From NCBI RefSeq assembly GCF_037190085.1, contig NZ_JBBCJO010000005.1:558001-622000 (forward strand): a stretch of DNA of 64,000 nucleotides, given 5' to 3'. Positions 43,849 through 52,479 of this stretch are shown here, piece after piece. The notes under the pieces were generated by a model. The model searched no databases, was not told the origin of the DNA, and was given only the letters and a program-made list of their open reading frames with translations. Every line of letters begins with the position of its first letter. Within the stretch, counting starts at the first letter, position 1. A program made the position numbers and the translations under genes. The DNA comes from Gemmatimonas aurantiaca (GTDB lineage: Bacteria; Gemmatimonadota; Gemmatimonadetes; Gemmatimonadales; Gemmatimonadaceae).

Positions 43849-44885
43849 GGGTCCTCGTCCGTGACGTCGGGGGCATGGGTGACATCGGCCATTTGCTCAC
43901 CCGCTTCGGCCCGCTCGGCGGCATCGAGCAGCGCCTGGAGGGCACTGGCCCGTGCGGCGGCCTCCTGCTGCGCGTCCACCACCCGCATCGCCTCCAGCCG
44001 GCGCCGGTCGCGGCGGCGTTTGCTGATGAACAACGGCACGAGAAGGATCGCGAAGAGGCCCACGGCCGCCGAGACGTTCGTCACCACCGACAGGGCCCCG
44101 TAGCGTCGCCGCGTCTGCTGTTGCCAGTGTTTCTCGAACGCCTCGCCCGTGATGCCGTAGGCCTCACGTACGGCCTTTTCGAAAGAGCCCGTGGCCTTCC
44201 AGTACCGGAAGAAGTGATCGAGCCCCTGAGGACCGCCCAGCGTGGTGAGTTCACTCACGATCCGATGGGCCATGGCATAACTCCACGAGGCCTCCATGCC
44301 ACCGCCCTGAAAACCGTGTTCCAGCGCTTCGAGGGACGGCAGGGTGCGCCACACCATCCCGATGGACGTCTCGAAGATCTGCTCCCGCGTGAACTCGCCC
44401 GCGGCCACACTGGCATACCCTTCATCGAACCAGCGCGGAGGCAGTGGTCCCATGGCCTCGTGCAGTGCGAGATGGGCCAGTTCATGGCGCAGGACCACCA
44501 GAGGGTCGCCCGCGTCCGCGCCGGCAAAGCTGCCCTGCATGATCACGCGCTGCTCGTCGGGGATGGCGATGGCCGCGCCCCATTCGGGAGCAAACGGCCC
44601 CACCCAGGCGCGGAACGTGGCCTGATCGGGGGCGACGGCCACCAGCACGTGCGCCGTCGGACGTGGCAAACCCGGAAAACTGTCGCGGGCCTGCGCGGCG
44701 GTCAGGAGCGACCGGGCCAGCCGCTCGTCGCGCCGATCGGCCACCACCGTGAAACGACCGGCATCGAGACGTACGCCCGCGGAAGGCGTCGAGGGGACCG
44801 GCTGCGCCATGGCCGGCTGCGCCATGGCGGGTTGTGTCATGCCCACGCCGGCCATCAGGAAGCAGAGGCACCAGAACAGGCGCAA
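43806..44885 (-). CDS. Membrane-anchored peptidase MA-like (gluzincin) protein
   Basis: About 359 aa. A signal-like N-terminus (RLFWCLCFLMAGVGM, then AQPAMAQPAMAQP repeats) precedes a metallopeptidase MA-like domain. The zinc motif HELAHLALHE follows the HExxH pattern and WFDEGYASVAAGEF supplies the downstream Glu helix. A TM helix (VSAAVGLFAILLVPLF) and a basic cytosolic tail follow. The start is uncertain: TTG 44885 is taken since no ATG/GTG is well placed after the GGGAGGAGG box, and frames reach back to 45011. It overlaps or abuts the TPR gene upstream, so it belongs to the chemosensory operon. Its final codons lie in the right direct repeat. Confidence 0.78.
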   Translation of the reverse strand: MRLFWCLCFLMAGVGMTQPAMAQPAMAQPVPSTPSAGVRLDAGRFTVVADRRDERLARSLLTAAQARDSFPGLPRPTAHVLVAVAPDQATFRAWVGPFAPEWGAAIAIPDEQRVIMQGSFAGADAGDPLVVLRHELAHLALHEAMGPLPPRWFDEGYASVAAGEFTREQIFETSIGMVWRTLPSLEALEHGFQGGGMEASWSYAMAHRIVSELTTLGGPQGLDHFFRYWKATGSFEKAVREAYGITGEAFEKHWQQQTRRRYGALSVVTNVSAAVGLFAILLVPLFISKRRRDRRRLEAMRVVDAQQEAAARASALQALLDAAERAEAGEQMADVTHAPDVTDEDPPLPPAPDVRYPAQ

Positions 44886-44905
44886 CGGACGGCGCCACCG
44901 GGCGA

Positions 44906-45880
44906 TCAGTCCTCGCGCGGTGGTGCGCCTCCTCCCTCGATGATCACCAGCATGTTCGCGCAGCGCTTCCCCCATGGGCTGAACTTGTTGGCCGCGGCGC
45001 CACTTTTCCACGCCGCCATGGCCTCAGCCTGGCGTCCGCCGAACCAGTACGTCCGTCCCAGCTCATACCAGGCCTGCAGCAGATTGGGTCCGCGCTCCAA
45101 CGCGCTCCGGAAATGGCGTTCGGCGTCCTCGTACCGGGCCTGCTCACGATGCACCATCCCGAGATAGAGCAACGCATACAACGTGGCTTTGCGGTCGGTA
45201 TCCTGGCGAACCACGGCGGCGAGATGTTCGATCGCCGCCTCGAACTGCCCCTGTCGCAGGCACACATAGCCGACATTCGTGCGGGCCAGCGCGTGCTGCG
45301 GATCCCGCGCGAGCACCCGCTGCAGCGTGGCCAGCGCCGTGTCGAGCTCTCCCTGCAGCATCTGCGTCCATCCCAGCAGGGTCTCCGCCTCGTTGCTGCC
45401 GGGCGCGAGTTCCAGCGCACGAAACAAGGCGGCCTCCGCCCCATCGAGATCGCCCAGTGACAACCGCGACCATCCCTTCTCGATGAACGTCGACGCGCCG
45501 AGGTGATCCACGCGTGCACTCGCCGCACGGGCACGCGTCGGTCCGGCAGACGACGGAGAGGCTGACGCCGAGGCCGACGAAGGCGACCGCCCGCCATCGA
45601 GCTGTTTCCACTGCTCGGCGAGGCCCTTCACCGCGTCCTTGAGCGCCTGCGCTTCCTTCAGCGCGACATCCGCATCGCGAAAGAGCGCGATGATATCCGC
45701 CTTGAGCTGCTCCTGCGCCGGACGGGCGACGCCGCCGGCGGTGGCACGGGCCTCTTCGAGCAATGCCTGCAACGCGTGCAGACGCTCGCCGAGGCGGCCC
45801 GTGTCCGTGTGTGAAGACACCTGTGTGTTCATGGGGGCGTTCATGACTTCGCGCCGATGGACGTGCGACACCTCCGCCAT
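44906..45880 (-). CDS. TPR protein of the chemosensory cluster
   Basis: A 324-aa cytosolic protein. The N-terminal third is helical and probably coiled coil (ERLHALQALLEEARATAG, VALKEAQALKDAVKGLAEQW), followed by a Ser/Ala-rich linker. Five or so TPR units follow (IEKGWSRLSLGDLDGAEAALF; QGELDTALATLQRVLARDP; YEDAERHFRSALERGP). ATG 45880 with GAGG 7 nt upstream is preferred; a GTG at 45904 would lie inside the cheW stop. The pattern suggests a scaffold or adaptor. It overlaps nothing known functionally but sits between cheW and the peptidase gene. Confidence 0.75.
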   Translation of the reverse strand: MAEVSHVHRREVMNAPMNTQVSSHTDTGRLGERLHALQALLEEARATAGGVARPAQEQLKADIIALFRDADVALKEAQALKDAVKGLAEQWKQLDGGRSPSSASASASPSSAGPTRARAASARVDHLGASTFIEKGWSRLSLGDLDGAEAALFRALELAPGSNEAETLLGWTQMLQGELDTALATLQRVLARDPQHALARTNVGYVCLRQGQFEAAIEHLAAVVRQDTDRKATLYALLYLGMVHREQARYEDAERHFRSALERGPNLLQAWYELGRTYWFGGRQAEAMAAWKSGAAANKFSPWGKRCANMLVIIEGGGAPPRED

Positions 45881-45890
45881 CTCCGGCACC

Positions 45891-46394
45891 TCACGTGCGG
45901 GCACGGGCGGCCGCCGTGCGCGACAGGATGCCCAGCGCGTCGATCACCGGGATGGTGTGCTCCTGTCGTGCGAAACAGCCAGGAACCCCTGCAACATGCG
46001 CATCGGGATGTTCGACGGGAACGGGCAACACGAGAGCCGTTTCCACCGTCACGACTTCGTTCACCGCATCCACCGGGGCGGCCCAGCGTCGTTCCCCATC
46101 GGTCAGCACGAGCACCCGACGCTGATCTCCCTCTCCCAGGCGCAGCGTGCGTCCCAGAGGGCGGGCGAGATCGGCAAAGGGCAACTGCCGCCCTTCGTAG
46201 AGGATCACCGGCAGACTGCTGAATGGACGGACCACGCGTTCGACGCCCTCAACGGGCAGGGCCATGCGATCGCCGCCCAGTGACACGATGACGAACGTGC
46301 TGCGTTCGACGAGCGGACGCGCGCGCCGTCCCCCACGACGGGTCCGGGCATCACCCGCGATCTCACGAACCGAACGAAAGCGTGATGTGTTCAT
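45891..46394 (-). CDS. cheW: CheW-like coupling protein (second copy)
   Basis: A 167-aa adaptor. After about 30 basic residues, the CheW fold reads TFVIVSLGGDRMALPVEGVERVV, LYEGRQLPFADLARPLG and a C-terminal HTIPVIDALGILSR. It is less typical than the copy at 59535 and lacks the usual NLRG strand, so it may be an accessory CheW. It is 18 nt after cheB and its stop overlaps a possible start of the TPR gene. Confidence 0.82.
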   Translation of the reverse strand: MNTSRFRSVREIAGDARTRRGGRRARPLVERSTFVIVSLGGDRMALPVEGVERVVRPFSSLPVILYEGRQLPFADLARPLGRTLRLGEGDQRRVLVLTDGERRWAAPVDAVNEVVTVETALVLPVPVEHPDAHVAGVPGCFARQEHTIPVIDALGILSRTAAARART

Positions 46395-46412
46395 GAGGAG
46401 GTCATGGCATGC

Positions 46413-47663
46413 TCATACGTGTGGAACGCGGGTGGAACGCACGCGGCGCGTCGGCACATGGGCGGCGATCACACCGGCAAGGTCCTTCAATGTCGCAGTG
46501 GCATCGGCGCCCGCCATACGGCTGGCCGCATCGGGCATGCCCGACACCACGCAACTCGACGCCTCCTGCACGATGCCCACGCCGCCCGCCGCGCGCAGTT
46601 CGCGCAGGCCTTCCGCGCCATCACGCCCCATGCCCGTCATCACCACACCGATCGTGGCCGCACCGAAGCAGCGTGCCGCACTCGTGAACAGATGATCCGC
46701 AGCCGGACGCACGCCCCAGAGCGGCGCGGCGGCGTCGAGCACGATTCCGGGTGCCTCGGGGGTCCCGGCGATGCGGAGATGCAATCCGCCCGGCGCCACA
46801 TAGACCTGTCCGGCGCGCAACGGTTCCCCATCGACCGCTTCGTGCACCGTCAGTGCCGCGCGGGCATCGAGACGCCGTGCGAAGCTGGCCGTGAATCCGG
46901 CCGGCATATGCTGCACGATGAGCACCGCCACGTCACGCCAGGCGGGCAGACGCGGGATCACCTCGGCGAGCGCCGCGGGCCCTCCGGTCGACGCCGCCAT
47001 CACCACCACGATCTGCGGCGGTTGCGTTGCCCGCGCACCGCTGGCCCGGCGACCGAGTGTGGAAAGCGGCTGCGGAAACACGTCGGTCGCTTCGTGGTGC
47101 ATCGCCGGCGGATATGTCGCATGCGAATGTGCCGACGGCGAATGTGCCGACGATGGCAGTTGACGCGGCGCGGACCGCAGCGCGCGCGATTGCGCGAGCA
47201 ATTGGGCGGGCGCGACCACCGCCGCGGCACGCAGTGCGTCGAGCAACTGATCGCGCACCAGATCGAGATCGAGGCTGATCGCTCCCGACGGTTTCCGCAC
47301 GAAGTCCACGGCCCCGCGCTCCAGGGCCCGCAGCGTGGCGTCCACACCACCATCGCTGCCGCCGGCGCTGAGCATGACGACGGGCCGCGGCGCGTCCCGC
47401 ATGATGGCTTCGAGAGCCGCCAGACCATCGAGGCCCGGCATGTCGACATCGAGTGTGATCAGTTCGGGATCGAGCAGCGTCAACTGTCGCAGGGCATCAT
47501 GTCCATCGCGTGCGGTGCCCACCACCTCGAACTCACCGCTCGAGGCCACGATGTCGGAGACGAGACGACGCATGAAGGCGCTGTCGTCCACGACGAGCAC
47601 ACGCCGGCGCGGTCCACCCGATGCCACCGGCCGCCTGCCGAATTCCCGCTCAGAGGACGACAT
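46413..47663 (-). CDS. cheB: Chemoreceptor methylesterase CheB
   Basis: Response-regulator-controlled methylesterase/deamidase of receptors, 416 aa. The receiver domain (about 20-140) has VVDDS, phospho-Asp72 in ITLDVDMPG and Lys in VRKPSG. A long linker (about 150-220) has His/Ser-rich short repeats (SAHSPSAHSHA). The catalytic domain has the Ser in MAASTGGPAAL, the His in VQHMPAGFT and the Asp in MTGMGRDGAEG, the complete triad. It overlaps cheD by 14 nt. No cheR was found in the window, so the methyltransferase must be elsewhere. Confidence 0.94.
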   Translation of the reverse strand: MSSSEREFGRRPVASGGPRRRVLVVDDSAFMRRLVSDIVASSGEFEVVGTARDGHDALRQLTLLDPELITLDVDMPGLDGLAALEAIMRDAPRPVVMLSAGGSDGGVDATLRALERGAVDFVRKPSGAISLDLDLVRDQLLDALRAAAVVAPAQLLAQSRALRSAPRQLPSSAHSPSAHSHATYPPAMHHEATDVFPQPLSTLGRRASGARATQPPQIVVVMAASTGGPAALAEVIPRLPAWRDVAVLIVQHMPAGFTASFARRLDARAALTVHEAVDGEPLRAGQVYVAPGGLHLRIAGTPEAPGIVLDAAAPLWGVRPAADHLFTSAARCFGAATIGVVMTGMGRDGAEGLRELRAAGGVGIVQEASSCVVSGMPDAASRMAGADATATLKDLAGVIAAHVPTRRVRSTRVPHV

Positions 47664-48129
47664 CGGCGCTCAGCACGGTCCGCACCTGAATGCGTCCGGT
47701 GCGCACATCGAAGTAGACGGATCGTCCAACTTCTCCCCCCACCGCCTCCGCGGTCACCGGGATCTCGTGTGCGGCGCAGGCCAGCCGGCAGGCCTGCACA
47801 TTGCGCGCGCCCAATCCTACGGCTCCCGACGGCAGCAGCGGAGCGAACATCGATGCGCCGCCCACGAGACGTGCGCGCAGTTCACCGGTCGATCCCATGG
47901 CCCGCATGCGCGCCACCATGGCTGGCACGGCCGATGACGGCACCTTGCCCGGTGGGACGGGGCCGGCACTGTGCGCGGGATGCGGCAGCAGAATGTGCGC
48001 CAACCCGCCGATGCAGCACTCCGCATCGTGCAGCGCGATGGCCACGCAGGAGCCCAGGCCGATCGTGATGAGCGTCAGATCTCCCGCGCCCACGGCGAAG
48101 TCCGCGATGCCGACGGCGATCTGACTCAT
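47650..48129 (-). CDS. cheD: Chemoreceptor glutamine deamidase CheD
   Basis: Deamidates receptor Gln residues and, in other systems, pairs with CheC. The 159-aa protein has the catalytic set T22, C28 (ITIGLGSCVA) and H45 (GGLAHILLPH), at almost the spacing of Thermotoga CheD. The GARNVQ and GGEVGRSVYFD segments are also typical. Start ATG 48129; a 57-nt spacer with ACTCATG-type repeats separates it from the upstream gene. CheC is in the same cluster, which supports a CheC-CheD adaptation branch. Confidence 0.93.
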   Translation of the reverse strand: MSQIAVGIADFAVGAGDLTLITIGLGSCVAIALHDAECCIGGLAHILLPHPAHSAGPVPPGKVPSSAVPAMVARMRAMGSTGELRARLVGGASMFAPLLPSGAVGLGARNVQACRLACAAHEIPVTAEAVGGEVGRSVYFDVRTGRIQVRTVLSADVVL

Positions 48130-48186
48130 GACTGGCTCATGACGGACTCATGGCTGTTCATACCCGCTCGTGTTCGACTCGCGCGC

Positions 48187-49887
48187 TCATGCGGACACGG
48201 CGCTCAGTCGCTCGTCGGCGGACGTCAGAACATCACATGCGACCTCGCCCGGCCCATCGCCCGACACCTCCCGCGTCGGCAAGGCCGCAAGATTGGCCAG
48301 CACGATGCGATTGTCCGGTTCGAGGGCGATGGCCTGTTCCCAGGCGGCACGGGCGTCGTCGAGCGCACCGCGGCGGTAGTGCACGTTTCCGAGTTTGAGA
48401 TACACATCGGGGCCATGCCGCGGCGCGAGTCTGACCACACGCATGAAGGCATCGAAGGCTTCGTCGTACCGCTGCGCGCGATAGAGATAGTCGCCGAGGT
48501 TCTTGTGCAGATGGGCGCAGTTGGCGTCCTCGAGCAGGGCATGCTCGACGGTGCGCGCCGCAGCCTCGTAGCTCCCGCGCCGTTCCTGTACCACCGCCAG
48601 ATTGTTGTGCAGTGTCGCCGCATGCGGATGCAGGGCCAGTCCTTCGTCCAGAATTGCCATGGCCCGCGCACTGTCGCCACCGATGGCGGCGCACAAACCG
48701 GCCATGTGGAACCACGCCGCGGACGGCTGACGGGCGCCCCACTGCGCGCGCGCGCGAGAGAGATGCTGTTCCGCATCGTGCACATCACCATCGGCGAGCG
48801 CGAACTGGGCCGCCGTGAGCGCGAGGCGTGGATCGGGGCTGTTGCCCGCGCGTCGCTCGGCTTCGGCGAGATATCCGGCGGCCTGCGCCAGATCGCCCAG
48901 ACGCGCCGTGCAGAACGCCAGATTGTGAAACACGGCGGCCGGTGCTTCCGGCGCTTCGGCGGCCCGCATGAATGTTTCCGTGGCTTCCCGCCACGCTCCG
49001 CGGCGGGCCTGCACCAGGCCGAGGTGGAAACGCGCAATACCATCGCCTTCGCGCAGTTCGAGTACACGACGGAACTCGCGTTCGGCTTCGTCGAGCATGC
49101 CCGTACGATAGAACGCCACGCCAAGATTTCGATGCTCCGCCACCTGGCTCTCGGGCGGCGCCTGCCGACGGGCGGCGCTGCGTCCCACCCGCTGGACGTA
49201 ACCGGCCGTGAGCAGACCGTACAACGCCTTGCCCACGTCGAACTCCCCCAGCCCCGACCGTTCGACGATGGTGGCCACATCGTGTGTGCCATCGAGCATG
49301 GGCAGGAGACGCTCCTGCACTTCGCTCAGCGGCACCTCGCGCTGCGCCACCCGCGGGCCATCCACCTCGAAGATGAGGTCGAGACTCGGAATCTTCTTTT
49401 CGATCAGCGCCCACTCATCGACACGGCGGGCGCCTTCAAGCAGCAGCGAATCGGCACTGACGGAGAAGAGTGGCGACTCGCCCCGCGTGTCCTCGTCGGG
49501 CTCGAACGTGAACGTACCGTGCGTCCATCCGAACAGATGGTAGACGGCTTCCTCCACCTGTTGATGATACTCGGCCAGCACCGTGTCCCGCGGAATGGTG
49601 CCCAGGGCGAGCAGGGCGTGCGCCAGTTCACGATCGTCGTGCGACGAAACGCCGGCCTGCAGACGCGTGAGATCGTCAGCCGCGATCACCCCCAGGCGCA
49701 CGAGACGATCGCCCAGCCGGTCACGACGATTGACCAGGGACGCATGCACGACACGACCGTCGGCGAAGTGGATGGTGCCGAAGCTGCCTTCCCGCGCGAT
49801 GCTGAGGCAGCCCGTCTTCTGTCCGAGCGCGAGCAGTTGCAGGACATCCGCGAGGCTCGCTTCACTGAGATTGCCACGAATGGCCAT
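48187..49887 (-). CDS. DUF4388/PATAN-type domain protein with TPR repeats
   Basis: A 566-aa cytosolic protein. Residues about 1-110 match the DUF4388 (PATAN) pattern: MAIRGNLSEASLADVLQLLA, KTGCLSIAREGSFGTIHFAD, VVHASLVNRRDRLGDRLVRLG. A helical or winged segment (about 160-235; LLPMLDGTHDVATIVERSGL) follows, and then eight or more TPR units to the C-terminus. PATAN domains in cyanobacteria and Myxococcus-type systems bind motility ATPases or MglA-linked partners, so a role as an output or adaptor of this cluster is likely. It follows the tandem AAA+ gene by 14 nt. Confidence 0.85.
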   Translation of the reverse strand: MAIRGNLSEASLADVLQLLALGQKTGCLSIAREGSFGTIHFADGRVVHASLVNRRDRLGDRLVRLGVIAADDLTRLQAGVSSHDDRELAHALLALGTIPRDTVLAEYHQQVEEAVYHLFGWTHGTFTFEPDEDTRGESPLFSVSADSLLLEGARRVDEWALIEKKIPSLDLIFEVDGPRVAQREVPLSEVQERLLPMLDGTHDVATIVERSGLGEFDVGKALYGLLTAGYVQRVGRSAARRQAPPESQVAEHRNLGVAFYRTGMLDEAEREFRRVLELREGDGIARFHLGLVQARRGAWREATETFMRAAEAPEAPAAVFHNLAFCTARLGDLAQAAGYLAEAERRAGNSPDPRLALTAAQFALADGDVHDAEQHLSRARAQWGARQPSAAWFHMAGLCAAIGGDSARAMAILDEGLALHPHAATLHNNLAVVQERRGSYEAAARTVEHALLEDANCAHLHKNLGDYLYRAQRYDEAFDAFMRVVRLAPRHGPDVYLKLGNVHYRRGALDDARAAWEQAIALEPDNRIVLANLAALPTREVSGDGPGEVACDVLTSADERLSAVSA

Positions 49888-49901
49888 TCAGCAGATCCTC
49901 A

Positions 49902-51680
49902 TCAGCGGTATTCCTCGATGAGGCGTCCGCCGAGTTCGGGCCAGTCCCACATCGTCTTCTCCCGATCCTCGTAGAACCGATCGAGTTCCCCCGGAGCACG
50001 GGTCACGAGTTGTTCCACGCGCATGCGTTCACGCGCCGGCAACGCCACGACCAGCCCACCTTCGAAGCGGGAACGCAGCCGATCGGCGAGTCCGGCAAGA
50101 TCGCGGGGCGCCCGGTCGCTGGTGAGCACCACCTGGCTGCCGCGGCTCACGAGATGATTGAAGAGATGGAACAGCTCGTCCTGGGTGCGTTCCTTCCCGA
50201 CGAGATGCTGAATGTCGTCGAGAATGAACACGTCGGCCGAGCGATACCGGTTCCTCCAACGCTCCATGCCGCCCTCCTGCATGGCGGCCACGAGTTCCTC
50301 GACGAATACCTTGGCCGACAGGCAGGCCACGACACGCCGCGCCGTCGTGTCCTGCTTCATGGCGTTGCCGATGGCATGGGCCGTATGCGATTTGCCGCTG
50401 CCTGCGGGACCATGCAGCAACAGGGGGTTGTACCGTCGACCGGGTTCCTCGAGCACGGCATCGACGGCCCGCAGCGCCAGTTGATTGCCGGCGCTGATCT
50501 CGAGTCCCTCGCGGGTGAATGCAGGCGACGGCGCCGGCAGCGGAATGGCCGCCGCCAGCGTGTCCTGCACCAGTGTCTGCGCGGCCGGAATGGCCTCGGG
50601 ATCGCGGAAAGCGGCGTGTCCACGCAGTGCGGCATCGACGGCCACCGCCTGCATCTCGAGCTGACGCAGACGTTCCACCGCCACCGCGTAGGCGCGCAGC
50701 AGACCGTCCACATCGGGCGCGGTGGGCAATGCCATGGCCCGTTCCAGCACACTCACCACATACCCCTGCGGCCGCCACTGGGCGATGGCTTCGCCGAGCT
50801 TCACCCGCCACGGCTCCACGCGCGATTCGACTTCCTGCAACACATCGGCGAGGAAACCATCGTAGTCGGTGCCGGCGGGAATGATGGCTTCGATGCGCCC
50901 CCGCAGGGGAGACGGACGACGCTCGACGGCCAGCGATCCACCGGGCGTACCGGCAGCACCGGCCCGTTCGCCGAGCACGGCGCGCACATCGGCGGCTTCC
51001 ACCGGCTGCCCTTCGAGTTGCTGATAGGCCGACAGTTTGTTCAGCGCGCCTTTCAGTTCCCGCACATTCGCAAACGCCAGACGCGCGACTTCGTCTAGCA
51101 CCCCCGGTGCGAACTCGATCTGCCGCCCGGCCGCCACATTGCGCAGAATGGCGAGGCGCATCTCGAAATCCGGCGCGCCGACGTCCACCACCAGGCCACC
51201 CGACAACCGCGAGAGCAGACGCTGGTCGACGTCGGGGATGTCGGCGGGCTGCCGGTCACTGGTGAACACCAGTTGCTGACCGCCGCGCATGAGCGCATTG
51301 AGCAATCGCAGCAGTTCACTCTGCGTCTCGCGTTGCCCGGTCAGGAATTGCACATCGTCGAGGATGAGCAGACCGGCCTGCTGATAGTACTCGAGAAACT
51401 GCTGCGGCTGCCCCGACGCGATGGAGCGATGCAGATGTTCGGCGACCTCCTCTCCCGAGGAGAACAGCACCCGCGTGGCCGGCTGCATCTCCTGCGCGCG
51501 ATGTGCGATGGCCGCCACGAGATGCGTCTTGCCGCGACCCGATTCGCCGTAGACGAAGAGCGGGTTGTACGCCTGCCCGGGCGCCTCGGCCACAGCCCGC
51601 GCCGCCGACACCGCCAATCGATTGGATGCCCCCACCACGAACGTGTCGAAGCGCAGCGCCTGGTCCACCGCAACGCTCAT
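49902..51680 (-). CDS. Tandem DnaA-like AAA+ ATPase without initiator DNA-binding domain
   Basis: A 592-aa protein with two DnaA domain-III-type AAA+ modules. Module 1 (about 8-225) starts LRFDTFVVGASNRLA as in DnaA and has Walker A GESGRGKT (45-52), Walker B LILDD (105-109), sensor 1 VFTSDRQPADI and sensor 2 ANVRELKGALNKL. Module 2 (about 390-560) has Walker A GPAGSGKS (424-431), Walker B FILDD (485-489), TSDRAPRDL and the Arg-finger region LADRLRSRFEGG. No domain IV helix-turn-helix is present at either end. A helical linker (about 255-385) joins them. ATGA overlap with the MglA-like gene suggests a joint function in the signalling cluster. Not a replication initiator. Confidence 0.85.
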   Translation of the reverse strand: MSVAVDQALRFDTFVVGASNRLAVSAARAVAEAPGQAYNPLFVYGESGRGKTHLVAAIAHRAQEMQPATRVLFSSGEEVAEHLHRSIASGQPQQFLEYYQQAGLLILDDVQFLTGQRETQSELLRLLNALMRGGQQLVFTSDRQPADIPDVDQRLLSRLSGGLVVDVGAPDFEMRLAILRNVAAGRQIEFAPGVLDEVARLAFANVRELKGALNKLSAYQQLEGQPVEAADVRAVLGERAGAAGTPGGSLAVERRPSPLRGRIEAIIPAGTDYDGFLADVLQEVESRVEPWRVKLGEAIAQWRPQGYVVSVLERAMALPTAPDVDGLLRAYAVAVERLRQLEMQAVAVDAALRGHAAFRDPEAIPAAQTLVQDTLAAAIPLPAPSPAFTREGLEISAGNQLALRAVDAVLEEPGRRYNPLLLHGPAGSGKSHTAHAIGNAMKQDTTARRVVACLSAKVFVEELVAAMQEGGMERWRNRYRSADVFILDDIQHLVGKERTQDELFHLFNHLVSRGSQVVLTSDRAPRDLAGLADRLRSRFEGGLVVALPARERMRVEQLVTRAPGELDRFYEDREKTMWDWPELGGRLIEEYR

Positions 51681-52411
51681 GCGGCGGCTCCGGCCGGTAC
51701 TTCGGCGGGGCTCGCGGGTGCCATGACGGTCGTCATTTCTGCCGTCATGCCTGCTGCCTGCACCGGGGTGTGGAGGGGCGTGCGCATCGCAGCCGCGGCG
51801 CGCTGACCCGCGGGGGTGCCATCGTCCGCACCCAACCGGCGCAACACCCGCATGCCCAACGATCGCAGCGTATCGAACACCCCCATGCCCGTGAGGGCAT
51901 CGGCCGCGAACTCGGGCACGGCGCGGAAGTTGAGCGCCACCGACAGCTCGGCCACACTCGCCGCCAATGACGGTGGCAGGTCCTGTTTGTTGTACTGCAT
52001 CACGATGGGCAGATCACGCGCATCCACGCCGTGTTCGGCGAGATTCGCATGCATGTCCTGGAGGCTTTCGATGTTGTCGTCCCAGCGATGCCGCTGGCTG
52101 TCCGCCACGAAGGCCACACCGTCGGCACCCTGCAGCACGAGCTGTCGGATGGCCCGGTAGTACGGCTGCCCCGGCACGGTGTAGAGCTGAAAACGCACGC
52201 GATATGCGCCCACCGTCCCCAGATCGACCGGGAGATAGTCGAAAAAGAGCGTGCGATCGCGGCGGGTGGCCAGGGATGTGAGCGAGCCCACCTGCCCGCT
52301 CGGCAGCGCCGAATGCAGATAGGTGAGGTTCGTCGTCTTCCCGGACCGTCCCGGACCGTAGTAGACCAGTTTGCAGGTGATCAGCCGCGTGGCGTGATCG
52401 ACAATGGGCAT
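51677..52411 (-). CDS. mglA: MglA-type small Ras-like GTPase
   Basis: Polarity/motility GTPase of the MglA family, 244 aa. G1 is YYGPGRSGKTTN (18-29), the switch region includes RTLFFDYLPVDLG, G3 is TVPGQPYY (Thr instead of the usual Asp, an MglA hallmark) and G4 is NKQD. The GTPase core ends near residue 195; the remaining 50 residues are an Ala/Pro/Met-rich tail with short repeats. No MglB (roadblock) gene is next to it, unlike many MglA loci. ATGA overlap couples it to the tandem DnaA-like ATPase. Confidence 0.92.
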   Translation of the reverse strand: MPIVDHATRLITCKLVYYGPGRSGKTTNLTYLHSALPSGQVGSLTSLATRRDRTLFFDYLPVDLGTVGAYRVRFQLYTVPGQPYYRAIRQLVLQGADGVAFVADSQRHRWDDNIESLQDMHANLAEHGVDARDLPIVMQYNKQDLPPSLAASVAELSVALNFRAVPEFAADALTGMGVFDTLRSLGMRVLRRLGADDGTPAGQRAAAAMRTPLHTPVQAAGMTAEMTTVMAPASPAEVPAGAAA

Positions 52412-52423
52412 ACGCCCGCTCCT

Positions 52424-52479
52424 CTTCGGTGCTACGCCTTCGCTGCTACGCTTTTGCTGCTACGCAGTCGCTTCCACGC
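52424..52479 (-). repeat. 14-bp tandem repeat across the end of a PATAN gene
   Basis: Three to four units (CTTCGGTGCTACGC, CTTCGCTGCTACGC, TTTTGCTGCTACGC, AGTCGCTTCCACGC; plus-strand form) span the last codons and stop of the DUF4388 gene and the 48-nt spacer to mglA. Confidence 0.75.

Noticed and set aside
49902..51680. Chromosomal replication initiator gene dnaA and a nearby origin
   Set aside because: The DnaA-like protein has two AAA+ modules and no domain IV. No dnaN, gyrB or DnaA-box cluster is nearby.
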